Shown here piece by piece: positions 55,671 to 64,000 of a stretch of 64,000 bases of DNA. Below the pieces are notes generated by a model. The model was given only the letters and a program-made list of their open reading frames with translations. It made no database searches and was not told the origin of the DNA. The DNA is from Polaromonas sp. Its GTDB lineage: Bacteria > Pseudomonadota > Gammaproteobacteria > Burkholderiales > Burkholderiaceae_C. The position numbers were made by a program, and so were the translations under genes. Within the stretch, counting starts at the first letter, position 1. Each line of letters opens with the position of its first letter. The stretch spans positions 248,001 through 312,000 of the forward strand of contig NZ_JABBPE010000008.1 of NCBI RefSeq assembly GCF_012927455.1, given 5' to 3'.

Positions 55671-57965
55671 TCAGGCGATCTTGAATCGGGACACCGACTG
55701 GCGCAATTCTTCCGCCATGCGCGAGAGATCGCGCACCTGTTGTGCCGTGGAACGAGTACCTTCTCCGGTCTGCTCAGTGACCGCAAAGATGTGCTGAATG
55801 TTGCCCGCCACCACGTTAGCCGACGCGGCCTCGCTGGATGCCGAGCTGGAAATCTGCTCAATCAGGTCAGCAAGGCGCCGCGTCACCTGGTCAATTTCGG
55901 TCAGCGCGGTACCGGCGTTGTCGGACAGCTTGGCCCCCTCAACCACCCCTTGCGTGGAGCGCTCCATGGCGCCCACCGCATCCTGGGTATCGGTCTGAAT
56001 GGCCTTGACCAGTGCCGCAATCTGGCGCGTCGCATCGGCAGAACGCTCAGCCAGCCGCTGCACCTCTTCGGCAACCACCGAGAAGCCTCGACCGGCTTCA
56101 CCAGCGGACGCCGCCTGAATGGCCGCATTAAGCGCCAGTACGTTGGTCTGCTCGGTAATGTCGGAAATCAGCTCGGTAATCTCGCCGATCTCCTGTGATG
56201 ACTCCCCCAACCTTTTAATCCGCTTGGAGGTTTCCTGGATCTGGTCCCGGATGGAGTTCATACCGCCGATGGCGTTTTGCACCGCCTTCAAGCCCGATTC
56301 AGCCGCAGTCAGCGACTGACGCGCCACCTGGGACGATTCCTGCGCCTGCGTAGACACCTGGTTAATCCGCGTCGCCATGTCGAGTACCGACTGGCCGGTT
56401 TCACGAATCTCGCGCAGTTGCTCGGTAGACGCGGCCAGCAGCTCAGTTGAGGTGCTCTCCACTTGGGCGGTAGTCTGCGCCACCCGAGTAGCCGTGTTTT
56501 GCACGTGACCCACCAACTGGCGCAACTCTTCCACCGTGTAATTGACCGAATCGGCAATAGCGCCAGTGATGTCTTCGGTGACGGTAGCTTCCTGCGTCAG
56601 ATCGCCCTCAGCGACGGTTTGCAGCTCGTTCATCAAACGCAAAATAGCGGCCTGGTTGGCGTCGTTAACGCGCTTGGCATCTTGCTCCTGGCCTTTGGCT
56701 TCATGTCTTTGCGTCTCTGCAACTGCCTGCCGCTGCTGACTGTCCTTTACCTGCAAGCGGGCCAGGCCTGCCGCGCAAAGCAGCGCGAGAGCGGCGGCAA
56801 ACAGCAGGGTCGTCAGCGCCACCGCGCCCAATCCAGTCTGAGACGACAGTTTGCCCTGCAACTCCTCTAGGCCACGGCGCAGCGGCTCGCTGTCGGCAAT
56901 GATTGAGGACTGCGCCTCCCGAGCCGAGACCAGACCCTGCAAATTTCCCAAGATGGCGCCCGCCTGCACCCGCGTCTGCTCATAAAGCGCCATCAAGGCC
57001 TCCAGCCGCTCGCGGGTCTGGGGATCTTTGGAGCCGCTCAGACGCAGCTCAGGGCTGCCATCCTGAAGGCCTTGCGCTATTTCCTTAAAGGAGTTCAAGT
57101 CTTTCCCCAACAAGAACACGGCCTCAGGGCTCACGCCTTCCATGGTCAGGAACTCGTTAGCCGACTTGCCGATACGCTGAGTCAACATCACTAGCTGACC
57201 CGACGCGGAAATTTCCGCAGGGACGGCATTTTGTTGTAGCTTGAGCGACGACACGGTTTCCGCTATTTCCAGCAAATCCGAAGACTGCCGGTTGATGGTA
57301 CGCAAAGCGCTGCCCACCTGCGTCAGAATGCTCTGCTGCGCCATCACCGTTTTTGCGTTTTTCTCGGCCCGCTCCATCAGAGGGGTAACTTTTTCCAGGT
57401 CCGGCTGCAATTCATCGTTGACCGCAGTCAGGCGCGAACTGGCCTCGCCGGACTTCAGGCCGCGCACGGTTTTGGCCAGCACATCCGAGCTGTCGCGCAC
57501 ATCGGGAAAAGCCTGGGCGCTACCCACCAGCGCCTGCGATACAGATTTTGCCAATCGCTGCGACTGCATTAGCGACTGGCCGGTGGCCGCCACCTGCTGG
57601 GCCACTTTGTCCGCTTGCCGCAATGCCAGAAAAGCCACACTGCCCAGCACCAGCAGCGCCAACGCCAGCAGAGTCACCAAAATCTTTTGATGCTGGCCGA
57701 TGGTTCGATTGCCCAGTAAAGGAAGCCTTAGCAGGTCGGCGCTTTCTACCGGCGCTGGCTCTTCATCCGGCGCCAAGCGACTTGACGCAAAGACCTCTTC
57801 CCGGGAGTCAGCGCGGCGCAAGGCTGAGCCGCTGAGAGTAGGGCCATCCATGGCTCCGGCAGCCAGCAGTTCTTCCGGCATGCCGAGGGACGCCATGTCC
57901 ATGCTGTCTTCGAGCGGAGTGGACTTGGCTTTGAACAAGCGCTGGATAGAGTCGATAGCGGACAT
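55671..57965 (-). CDS. pilJ: Type IV pilus methyl-accepting chemotaxis protein
   Basis: 764-aa inner-membrane transducer that feeds PilL. Two membrane helices (LVTLLALALLVLGSVAFLAL ~95-115; GAVALTTLLFAAALALLCAAGL ~375-397) bound a periplasmic helical region of two PilJ N-terminal domains (LMQSQRLAKSVSQAL, LVMLTQRIGKSANEFL). The cytoplasmic part is a HAMP-like segment and the MCP signalling hairpin: EITELISDITEQTNVLALNAAIQAASAGEAGRGFSVVAEEVQRLAERS. The first ~85 residues before helix 1 form a cytosolic tail longer than in P. aeruginosa PilJ. Confidence 0.94.
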   Translation of the reverse strand: MSAIDSIQRLFKAKSTPLEDSMDMASLGMPEELLAAGAMDGPTLSGSALRRADSREEVFASSRLAPDEEPAPVESADLLRLPLLGNRTIGQHQKILVTLLALALLVLGSVAFLALRQADKVAQQVAATGQSLMQSQRLAKSVSQALVGSAQAFPDVRDSSDVLAKTVRGLKSGEASSRLTAVNDELQPDLEKVTPLMERAEKNAKTVMAQQSILTQVGSALRTINRQSSDLLEIAETVSSLKLQQNAVPAEISASGQLVMLTQRIGKSANEFLTMEGVSPEAVFLLGKDLNSFKEIAQGLQDGSPELRLSGSKDPQTRERLEALMALYEQTRVQAGAILGNLQGLVSAREAQSSIIADSEPLRRGLEELQGKLSSQTGLGAVALTTLLFAAALALLCAAGLARLQVKDSQQRQAVAETQRHEAKGQEQDAKRVNDANQAAILRLMNELQTVAEGDLTQEATVTEDITGAIADSVNYTVEELRQLVGHVQNTATRVAQTTAQVESTSTELLAASTEQLREIRETGQSVLDMATRINQVSTQAQESSQVARQSLTAAESGLKAVQNAIGGMNSIRDQIQETSKRIKRLGESSQEIGEITELISDITEQTNVLALNAAIQAASAGEAGRGFSVVAEEVQRLAERSADATRQIAALVKAIQTDTQDAVGAMERSTQGVVEGAKLSDNAGTALTEIDQVTRRLADLIEQISSSASSEAASANVVAGNIQHIFAVTEQTGEGTRSTAQQVRDLSRMAEELRQSVSRFKIA

Positions 57966-58008
57966 GGGGGCCTTCCGGGAGAAGCAATAAGCGAGGTGAC
58001 AGGACGCG

Positions 58009-58539
58009 CTAGGCGCCTATCGTCAAGAAATGGGCTTGCTGAGCCAGCACCTGCAGGTTGATTTCCTGCCAGCTTGCGCCATTCGGGTCAACATACTGGT
58101 GGCCAAAAAAAGCGGGCGCACCGGGCGCCTTTTCGGAAAAATCGCTGAAAGCAGCCTGGTTGCGCAGTCCGGCCAGCCGGTCAATCAACAAAGCACAATT
58201 GACTTGAAGCGCGCTGTTGAGCACAATCAACCTGCAGTCTGAGCGCGCGAGTTCGGTTTTCGGTGGGGCTACCTGGCCGCTCACGAAACTGGCCAGGTCA
58301 ACCACACCAAACAAGCCGCCACGCAAATTGGCAACACCGGCAAACCAGCTCTGGGTGTAGGGCACCAACTGAGTGCTGACCCACGGGAAAATCTCACCAG
58401 CCTGACTCAGCGGAAACAGGTATTTCTTTGTGCCTGCCTCCACGGCCAACCAAGAGGGCGCAACACCTTGCGTGCGCGCAATCTGTAACCTGTCTGCCAA
58501 TCGGGTCTGGAGCTCTCGGAGTGCTTGTCGGTTCGCCAT
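58009..58539 (-). CDS. pilI: CheW-like adaptor of the pilus chemosensory system
   Basis: 176 aa single CheW domain linking PilJ to PilL. Seen: WLAVEAGTKKYLFPLSQAGEIFPW, PYTQSWFAGVANLRGGLFGVVDLASF (the CheW core) and VNCALLIDRLAGLRN. It lies 43 bp upstream of pilJ and 21 bp after pilH. Confidence 0.92.
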   Translation of the reverse strand: MANRQALRELQTRLADRLQIARTQGVAPSWLAVEAGTKKYLFPLSQAGEIFPWVSTQLVPYTQSWFAGVANLRGGLFGVVDLASFVSGQVAPPKTELARSDCRLIVLNSALQVNCALLIDRLAGLRNQAAFSDFSEKAPGAPAFFGHQYVDPNGASWQEINLQVLAQQAHFLTIGA

Positions 58540-58560
58540 GCTTTATTTTTGCGCCCGAGG

Positions 58561-58926
58561 TCAGCCAAGGGCTTTGATCTTGGCCATCAATTCATCACTG
58601 TTCACAGGCTTGGTGATGTAGTCGCGGGCACCTTGCCGCATGCCCCACACCCGGTCGGTTTCCTGGTTTTTGCTGGTGCACATCACGATGGGAATGTCGG
58701 AATACAACGGGTCACGAGAAATGGACCGCGTCAACTGGAAACCGTTTTGTCCTGGCATCACCACATCCATGAGGATCAGTTCCGGTTTGTCTTCTGCCAA
58801 ACGACGAAACGCGTCTTCCGCGTTCTCCGCCGTTTTGACCATAAACCCGTTTTTGACCAACAGATCGGTCAAAAACATCAGTTCAGTCTTAGAGTCGTCA
58901 ACGACCAGTATTTTCTTGATTGCCAT
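58561..58926 (-). CDS. pilH: Response regulator PilH
   Basis: Single receiver domain, 121 aa from the ATG at 58926. A GTG one codon earlier (58929) would give the same protein plus one residue. Phospho-Asp in LILMDVVMPGQNGF (~residue 52), acidic pair VVDDSKTE, Lys in YITKPVNSDEL. PilH modulates the kinase output and is linked to PilT-driven retraction. The start overlaps the pilG stop. Confidence 0.93.
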   Translation of the reverse strand: MAIKKILVVDDSKTELMFLTDLLVKNGFMVKTAENAEDAFRRLAEDKPELILMDVVMPGQNGFQLTRSISRDPLYSDIPIVMCTSKNQETDRVWGMRQGARDYITKPVNSDELMAKIKALG

Positions 58927-59324
58927 CACACTACGTCCTGTTTCACGTTACCCAGTTGCTGAACGGTTTGCAGCAACTGGTCTTTGGTAAAAGGCTTGGT
59001 CAGGTAGTCTTGTGAACCGACCATGCGACCCCGTGCCTTGTCGAACACACCGTCCTTGGAGGACAGCATCACAATCGGAACATCCGCAAATTTCGCATTG
59101 CGTTTAATGATTGCGCAGGTCTGGTATCCATCCAGGCGGGGCATCAGAATGTCGCAAAAAATCAGGTGTGGCTCGTAGTCATTGACCTTGGAAAGCGCGT
59201 CAAATCCATCCTCGGCCAGCACCACTTCATGCCCGCCCTGCTTCAGGAATATCTCAGCGCTGCGCCTGATGGTATTGCTGTCATCGATTACCAGCACCTT
59301 GAGTCCAGAACTTGGAATGCTCAC
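58926..59324 (-). CDS. pilG: Response regulator PilG
   Basis: 132-aa single receiver. VIDDSNTIRRSAEIFLKQGGHEV, phospho-Asp in LIFCDILMPRLDGYQ (~59), Lys in YLTKPFTKDQL. PilG drives pilus extension (PilB) in the P. aeruginosa system. GTG start at 59324 with AGGAG about 10 nt upstream. First of the five-gene pil run. Confidence 0.93.
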   Translation of the reverse strand: MSIPSSGLKVLVIDDSNTIRRSAEIFLKQGGHEVVLAEDGFDALSKVNDYEPHLIFCDILMPRLDGYQTCAIIKRNAKFADVPIVMLSSKDGVFDKARGRMVGSQDYLTKPFTKDQLLQTVQQLGNVKQDVV

Positions 59325-59399
59325 TATCTGTACTCCTCTTTTTGCAGATCCCTAAGCAGTAGCGCCGGGTTGCGGTGGTTTAGACAAATGCCGAAACGC

Positions 59400-59573
59400 T
59401 TAAATTTGAATCATTTCAAAATCTTCTTTACGCGCACCGCATTCTGGACAGGTCCAGTTCATGGGCACTTGCGCCCAGGGCGTCCCGGGCGCAAGACCAT
59501 GTTCCGGCGCACCGGCGGCCTCGTCGTAAATCCAACCACAAATTAAACACATCCACGTTGTTAAGTGAGTCAC
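59400..59573 (-). CDS. Rubredoxin
   Basis: 57 aa from GTG 59573 (MTHLTTWMCLICGWIYDE); a start at ATG 59552 gives 50 aa and is possible. Two CxxC knuckles, MCLICGW and WTCPECGARK, bind one Fe. The rubredoxin centre GLAPGTPWAQVPMNW is present, and the tail EDFEMIQI is usual. One-electron carrier in the cytosol. It faces away from thiD (84 bp apart) and precedes pilG by 75 bp, an arrangement typical of Burkholderiales. Confidence 0.92.
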   Translation of the reverse strand: MTHLTTWMCLICGWIYDEAAGAPEHGLAPGTPWAQVPMNWTCPECGARKEDFEMIQI

Positions 59574-59656
59574 AGCTTAAGTTGCCTTCGAATAGAATGC
59601 AACAATTGTATCGAAGCAGCGTTGCTTATTAGAGTACAAGAGACTATTCGCAGCCT

Positions 59657-60625
59657 ATGGCAAACCCCACCCCCCTCCCAACGGACAGCCGGCAACTGCA
59701 GGCAGAGGAAACTGACGTCTCTGCGGCCTGCGTCATGACCTTCAACGCCAATGACCCGAGCGGTGCGGGCGGCCTGACGGCCGACATCGCGGCCATCACA
59801 TCGGCCGGCGCACACCCGCTGGCGGTCGTCACCGGTGCCTACGTGCGCGACACCACCGAAATCTTTGACCACTTTGCGTTTGACGAAGAAGCTGTGGCCG
59901 ATCAGGCACGCTCCGCGCTTGAAGACATGCCGGTCACGGCCATCAAGGTGGGTTTTGTAGGCAGCCCGGAAAACATCAGCACCATTGCCGAGATCGCCTC
60001 GGATTACGCCGATGTGCCGCTGGTCGCCTACATGCCCAGCCTGTCCTGGTGGGATGAAAGCGAGATAGACAGCTACCTGGATGCCTTTCGCGAGCTCATG
60101 CTGCCTCAGACCACCGTGCTGGTCGGCAACCACAGCAGCCTGTGGCGCTGGTTGTTGCCCGACTGGCCGGGCGAGCGCAGTCCTTCGGCGCGTGACATTG
60201 CCAAGGCCGCCGCCGAGCTGGGCGTGCCTTACACGCTGGTTACCGGCATTCCCTTGCCCGAGCAATTTATCGAGAACGTTCTGGCCACGCCGCAGGCGGT
60301 GCTGTACAGCGAAAAGTTCGAGCGTTTCGAGGCGGTATTTGCCGGCGCCGGCGAAACACTGTCGGCCGCCCTTTGCGCCCTGCTAGCCAATGGCCACGAC
60401 CTGCAGGCCGCCACCGCCGAAGCGCTGACCTATCTGGACCACAGCCTGGAGGCCGGTTTTCACCCCGGCATGGGCCACATCGTGCCGGACCGCCTGTTTT
60501 GGGCTCAAAGCGATGACGACGCTGAAGAATCCGACGATGAAGCAGAGGAAGATCCCACCGATGATGCCTCGCTGACTTCAAAATCCACCTTTGACCTGCC
60601 CCCTAATGGAACCCTCAAACATTAA
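59657..60625 (+). CDS. thiD: Hydroxymethylpyrimidine/phosphomethylpyrimidine kinase
   Basis: 322 aa ribokinase-fold kinase phosphorylating HMP and HMP-P for thiamine synthesis. Seen: [44 protein letters not shown], and the anion-hole/GAGD-like [21 protein letters not shown] 30-residue N-terminal leader precedes the domain, and an acidic tail ([19 protein letters not shown]) ends it; both are absent from E. coli ThiD. The GAGET variant (Glu for the catalytic Asp) is notable. hemL starts within its last codons (20-bp overlap). Confidence 0.88.
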   Translation: MANPTPLPTDSRQLQAEETDVSAACVMTFNANDPSGAGGLTADIAAITSAGAHPLAVVTGAYVRDTTEIFDHFAFDEEAVADQARSALEDMPVTAIKVGFVGSPENISTIAEIASDYADVPLVAYMPSLSWWDESEIDSYLDAFRELMLPQTTVLVGNHSSLWRWLLPDWPGERSPSARDIAKAAAELGVPYTLVTGIPLPEQFIENVLATPQAVLYSEKFERFEAVFAGAGETLSAALCALLANGHDLQAATAEALTYLDHSLEAGFHPGMGHIVPDRLFWAQSDDDAEESDDEAEEDPTDDASLTSKSTFDLPPNGTLKH

Positions 60626-61925
60626 ACCCGACACCTCCCGCAACACCGCGCTGTTCGAGCGCGCCAAAAAACTCATCCCCGGCGGCGTCAATTCGCCAGT
60701 CCGCGCCTTCAAGGCCGTGGGCGGCACGCCGCGTTTTGTGCAACGTGCCCAGGGCGCTTATTTCTGGGATGCCGACGGCCAGCGCTACATCGACTACATC
60801 GGCTCCTGGGGGCCGATGATTTTGGGCCACGGCCATCCGGCCGTCATTGAAGCCGTGCAGAAAGCCGTGCTCGAAGGTTTCTCTTACGGCGCACCGACCG
60901 AGCGCGAAGTCGAGTTGGCCGAGGAAATCGTCAAGCTGGTGCCTTCGATCGAAATGGTGCGGCTGGTGAGTTCCGGCACCGAGGCAACGATGAGCGTGAT
61001 CCGGCTGGTGCGCGGTGCCACCGGGCGCAGCAAGATCGTCAAATTCGAAGGCTGCTACCACGGACACTCCGATGCGCTGCTGGTGAAAGCCGGCTCGGGC
61101 CTGGCCACCTTTGGCAGCCCGACCAGCGCCGGCGTACCACCCGAAGTGGTGCAACACACGCTGGTGCTTGAATACAACCATATCGCCCAGTTGGAAGAAG
61201 CTTTTTCGCTGCACGGCAAGGAAATAGCCTGCCTGATGATCGAGCCGATTGCCGGCAACATGAATTTTGTCCGCGCCAGCGTCCCGTTCATCAAGCGCTG
61301 CCGCGAACTCTGCACGCAATACGGCGCCCTGCTGGTGTTTGACGAAGTGATGACGGGGTTTCGGGTCGCACTGGGCGGCGCGCAAAGCGTTTATGCCCAA
61401 AGCATTCCCGGCTTCAAACCCGACATGACGGCGCTCGGCAAGGTGATTGGCGGCGGCATGCCGATGGCAGCCTTTGGCGGAACGCGCGCCGTGATGGAGC
61501 TGCTGGCGCCCTTGGGCGGCGTTTACCAGGCCGGCACGCTGTCGGGCAACCCGGTGGCCACCGCCTGCGGCCTGGCGACGCTGCGTGAAATCCAGAAACC
61601 GGGTTTTTACGAGGCACTGGGCGCGCGCACGCGCAGCCTGGTGAGTGGCCTGACGCAAGCCGCGGCCAAGTCCGGTGTGCCATTTTGCGGCGACAGCGAA
61701 GGCGGCATGTTCGGCTTTTTCCTGCTGGGGCAATTGCCGCAAAACTATGCCACCGTGATGACCACGGACAGCCCGGCCTTCAACCGCTTCTTTCACGGCA
61801 TGCTGGACCGCGGCGTGTATTACGCGCCGGCGCTGTATGAGGCCGGCTTTGTCAGCGCGGCGCACACGGCCGAAGACATCGAAGCCACGGTAGACGCCGC
61901 AGCGCAGTTCTTCGCAGGCCGATAG
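60606..61925 (+). CDS. hemL: Glutamate-1-semialdehyde 2,1-aminomutase
   Basis: PLP enzyme making 5-aminolevulinate in the C5 haem pathway. 439 aa from ATG 60606, overlapping thiD by 20 bp; an earlier in-frame ATG at 60591 adds five residues. Seen: [91 protein letters not shown] and the PLP Lys in [14 protein letters not shown]. Also [14 protein letters not shown]. Complete. Confidence 0.96.
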   Translation: MEPSNIKPDTSRNTALFERAKKLIPGGVNSPVRAFKAVGGTPRFVQRAQGAYFWDADGQRYIDYIGSWGPMILGHGHPAVIEAVQKAVLEGFSYGAPTEREVELAEEIVKLVPSIEMVRLVSSGTEATMSVIRLVRGATGRSKIVKFEGCYHGHSDALLVKAGSGLATFGSPTSAGVPPEVVQHTLVLEYNHIAQLEEAFSLHGKEIACLMIEPIAGNMNFVRASVPFIKRCRELCTQYGALLVFDEVMTGFRVALGGAQSVYAQSIPGFKPDMTALGKVIGGGMPMAAFGGTRAVMELLAPLGGVYQAGTLSGNPVATACGLATLREIQKPGFYEALGARTRSLVSGLTQAAAKSGVPFCGDSEGGMFGFFLLGQLPQNYATVMTTDSPAFNRFFHGMLDRGVYYAPALYEAGFVSAAHTAEDIEATVDAAAQFFAGR

Positions 61926-61958
61926 CGAAATTCTGGCCGAACTCGGGCGCCCGCAGCT

Positions 61959-62014
61959 GCTATCAATACGATAGCTACTTGCGCCTGTCCTGTATGCGCT
62001 AGAGCCTCATTTGA
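61959..62014 (+). repeat. R1 mini-repeat copy 9
   Basis: GCTATCAATACGATAGCT, then ACTTGCGCCTGTCC and GCGCTAGAGCC. It lies between hemL and purH stops (convergent gap 61926-62080); no other feature is seen there. Confidence 0.75.
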
Positions 62015-62080
62015 CCGGTAAACAGGCGCTTAACAGGCGCCCGGCGGGCATCAAAGGCGCCAGCCCGGCCGCCCACCGGC

Positions 62081-63652
62081 TCAATGGCGGAAATGCCGAA
62101 CGCCGCTCAGCACCATGACCACGCCGCGTTCGTTGGCGGCGTCAATCACTTCCTGATCGCGCATCGATCCGCCCGGCTGGATCACGCTGGTCGCGCCCGC
62201 ATCGACCACCACATCGAGTCCGTCGCGAAACGGGAAAAACGCGTCGCTGGCGACTGCCGTGCCTTGCAGCGACAGGCCGGCGTGCTGGGCCTTGATGCTG
62301 GCGATGCGCGCCGAGTCGAGCCGGCTCATCTGGCCGGCGCCCACGCCCATGGTCATGCCGTCGGCGCAAAACACGATGGCGTTGGACTTGACGAACTTGG
62401 CGACCTTCCAGGCGAACAGCAAGTCTTGCAATTGCGCCGGCGTCGGCTGCAGTTTGCTGACGACTTTCAGGTCGGCCAATGCCAGTTCATGGTTGTCGGC
62501 GGTCTGCATCAGCAGGCCGGAGCCGACGCGTTTGACGTCCATCGCATTGCGGCCCTGCTGCCAGGCGCTGTCGCCACCGGGCGGCAAAGCGATCTGCAAA
62601 ATCCGCACGTTGACCTTGGTTTTAAACACTTCCAGCGCTTCGGGCGTGAAGCTTGGTGCCATCAGCACCTCGACAAACTGCTTAACAATTTGTAGCGCCG
62701 CACGCTCGTCCAGCGGGCAGTTAAGCGCGATGATGCCGCCAAAGGCGGAGGTTGGGTCGGTTTTGAAGGCCTTGCTGTAAGCCCCCAGCGCGTCCGCGCC
62801 TACCGCTACGCCGCAGGGGTTGGCATGCTTGACAATGACGCAGGCCGCTTCTGCAAAGCCCTTGACGCATTCCCAGGCGGCGTCGGCGTCGGCGATGTTG
62901 TTGTAAGAAAGTTCCTTGCCCTGCAACTGCTTGGCCGTCACCAGCGAGCCCGGTGCGGGGTACGGATCGCGGTACAGCGCGGCCTGCTGGTGCGCGTTTT
63001 CTCCATAACGCAAGTCCTGCACCTTGATGAAACGGCCATTGGCCTGACCGGCAAACAGGCTGTGGCTGCCGTCCGGCTGAATGCTGGAGAGGTAGTCGCT
63101 GATCGCGCCGTCGTACTGGCTGATGCGGTTGAAGGCGGCCACCGACAGGGCGAACTTCGTTTTATCCGTCAGTTTGCCGTCGTGCTTGAGTTCGGCCAGC
63201 ACACCGGCGTATTGCGAGGCGTCTGTCAGCACGCCGACATCCTTCCAGTTCTTGGCTGCCGAGCGCACCATGGCCGGGCCGCCGATGTCGATGTTTTCAA
63301 TCGCGTCTTCCAGCGTGCAGCCCGGCTTGGCCACCGTCGCTTCAAACGGGTAGAGATTGACCACCAGCAAATCGATTGTGTCGATGTCGTGCGCCTTCAG
63401 TGCGGCCATGTGCGCGGGCAGGTCGCGCCTGGCCAGCAAGCCACCATGCACCTTGGGGTGCAGGGTTTTGACGCGGCCGTCAAGCATTTCCGGAAAGCCG
63501 GTGAGTTCCGCCACCTCGGTCACCGGCAAGCCGGCGTCAAGCAGCAATTTGGCAGTACCGCCGGTGGACAGCAGCTTGATGCCTAGCGCATGCAGCGCCT
63601 GCGCAAATTCAAGGATGCCGGTTTTGTCGGAAACGGAAATCAGTGCGTTCAT
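62081..63652 (-). CDS. purH: AICAR transformylase / IMP cyclohydrolase
   Basis: Last two steps of purine synthesis to IMP. 523 aa from [20 protein letters not shown] at 63652; the longer frame to 63751 adds 33 residues that overlap the fis end and is rejected. IMPCH part: [35 protein letters not shown] and [21 protein letters not shown] part: [37 protein letters not shown] and the C-terminal [34 protein letters not shown]. It follows fis by 76 bp. Confidence 0.96.
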   Translation of the reverse strand: MNALISVSDKTGILEFAQALHALGIKLLSTGGTAKLLLDAGLPVTEVAELTGFPEMLDGRVKTLHPKVHGGLLARRDLPAHMAALKAHDIDTIDLLVVNLYPFEATVAKPGCTLEDAIENIDIGGPAMVRSAAKNWKDVGVLTDASQYAGVLAELKHDGKLTDKTKFALSVAAFNRISQYDGAISDYLSSIQPDGSHSLFAGQANGRFIKVQDLRYGENAHQQAALYRDPYPAPGSLVTAKQLQGKELSYNNIADADAAWECVKGFAEAACVIVKHANPCGVAVGADALGAYSKAFKTDPTSAFGGIIALNCPLDERAALQIVKQFVEVLMAPSFTPEALEVFKTKVNVRILQIALPPGGDSAWQQGRNAMDVKRVGSGLLMQTADNHELALADLKVVSKLQPTPAQLQDLLFAWKVAKFVKSNAIVFCADGMTMGVGAGQMSRLDSARIASIKAQHAGLSLQGTAVASDAFFPFRDGLDVVVDAGATSVIQPGGSMRDQEVIDAANERGVVMVLSGVRHFRH

Positions 63653-63728
63653 GGGTTTCTTTTGCGTAGGAATGCGGCTTCGGAAGAGTCCGCAAGCCAG
63701 GAAAGGAAAGTGTTTGCAGCGCCAGGCG

Positions 63729-63965
63729 CTATTTGATGAGCTTGTGCTCAACCAACTTTTTGCGCAGGGTGTTGCGGTTCAGGCCCAGCCATTCGGCGGC
63801 ACGCGACTGGTTTTGTGCGGCATGATGCATGACGACTTCGAGCAGCGGCTTTTCCACCACGCGCACCATCATGTCGTACATGCCCGCGGGATCGGTGCCT
63901 CTCAAGTCCTTGAAATAACCTTCCAGACTGGTGCGTACGCACTCTTCAATATGTTTCTTGCTCAT
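63729..63965 (-). CDS. fis: Fis family nucleoid-associated regulator
   Basis: 78-aa Fis. N-terminal region [21 protein letters not shown], helix block [43 protein letters not shown] with the C-terminal HTH. Shorter N-terminus than E. coli Fis, as usual outside enterics. Start overlaps a preceding TGA by 4 bp (ATGA), the usual dusB-fis linkage. Confidence 0.93.
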   Translation of the reverse strand: MSKKHIEECVRTSLEGYFKDLRGTDPAGMYDMMVRVVEKPLLEVVMHHAAQNQSRAAEWLGLNRNTLRKKLVEHKLIK

Positions 63966-64000
63966 GCTAGCGCCGTCTCCTGATTTTTTTCGTTGTTCAT
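63962..64000 (-). CDS. dusB: C-terminal end of an upstream gene, probably tRNA-dihydrouridine synthase
   Basis: Last 12 codons and TGA of a minus-strand frame (...[12 protein letters not shown]) whose stop overlaps the fis ATG. dusB lies here in most beta- and gammaproteobacteria; the sequence visible is too short to prove it. Confidence 0.45.
   Translation of the reverse strand: MNNEKNQETALA

Overview
The window looks like chromosome of a betaproteobacterium in the Burkholderiales, most likely Comamonadaceae (Polaromonas/Rhodoferax-like). The basis is high GC, the linked order mlaF-E-D-A-C-B / yadG-H / ibaG / murA / hisG-D-C, a short HisG (the HisZ-dependent type), a PyrR-PyrB-noncatalytic dihydroorotase cluster, a Chp-type pil operon next to rubredoxin and thiD, and a dispersed mini-repeat with an AATAGCT core. 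There is no rRNA or tRNA gene in the window, so the genus is an inference.

Layout. (1) 1-10.7 kb, minus strand: a housekeeping block read mlaF, mlaE, mlaD, mlaA, mlaC, mlaB (outer-membrane lipid asymmetry), a two-gene ABC exporter, ibaG, murA, hisG, hisD and the 5' part of hisC. Most genes overlap by 4 bp. (2) 10.9-17.3 kb, minus: gltD and gltB (glutamate synthase). (3) 17.4-22 kb, minus: a REP-associated (RAYT-type) transposase between imperfect inverted ends, a small outer-membrane beta-barrel protein and an orphan PAS/GAF histidine kinase. (4) 22.1-23.3 kb, minus: dgt. (5) 23.4-38.5 kb: a large histidine-utilisation locus. hutC-D-I-G-F run on the minus strand and hutU, an ornithine-cyclodeaminase-like gene, a PhnD-like gene, a 34-codon ORF and hutH run on the plus strand. 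They are followed by a betaine-type ABC importer (binding protein, two permeases, ATPase) that encloses a second histidine-ammonia-lyase-family protein lacking the Ala-Ser-Gly triad needed to make the MIO cofactor. (6) 38.7-43.7 kb: a Cys-repeat periplasmic protein, CsbD, a ferric-iron ABC transporter (divergent fbpB/fbpC) and a PlsC acyltransferase. (7) 43.7-47.8 kb, minus: yqgE-ruvX-pyrR-pyrB-pyrC'. (8) phrB on plus. (9) 49.4-59.6 kb, minus: pilG-H-I-J-L(chpA) twitching chemosensory operon, preceded by rubredoxin. (10) 59.6-61.9 kb, plus: thiD and hemL. (11) 62-64 kb, minus: dusB end, fis, purH.

The most interesting region is the hut locus. The MIO-less HAL paralogue inside a quaternary-amine importer operon suggests a module that takes up an imidazole betaine (hercynine or a relative), removes trimethylamine without needing MIO, and passes urocanate to HutU, bypassing HutH. 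This is inference from sequence and context.

Two dispersed repeat families explain otherwise odd sequence. R1 has the core GCTAT(6)ATAGCT followed by 26 nt ending in a CTAG box, with nine copies seen; one supplies the HisD start codon and N-terminus and one lies inside hutD. R2 is a GC-rich unit of about 76 bp; one copy encodes the N-terminal extension of HisC and a diverged copy appears to underlie a 31-residue insertion in urocanase.
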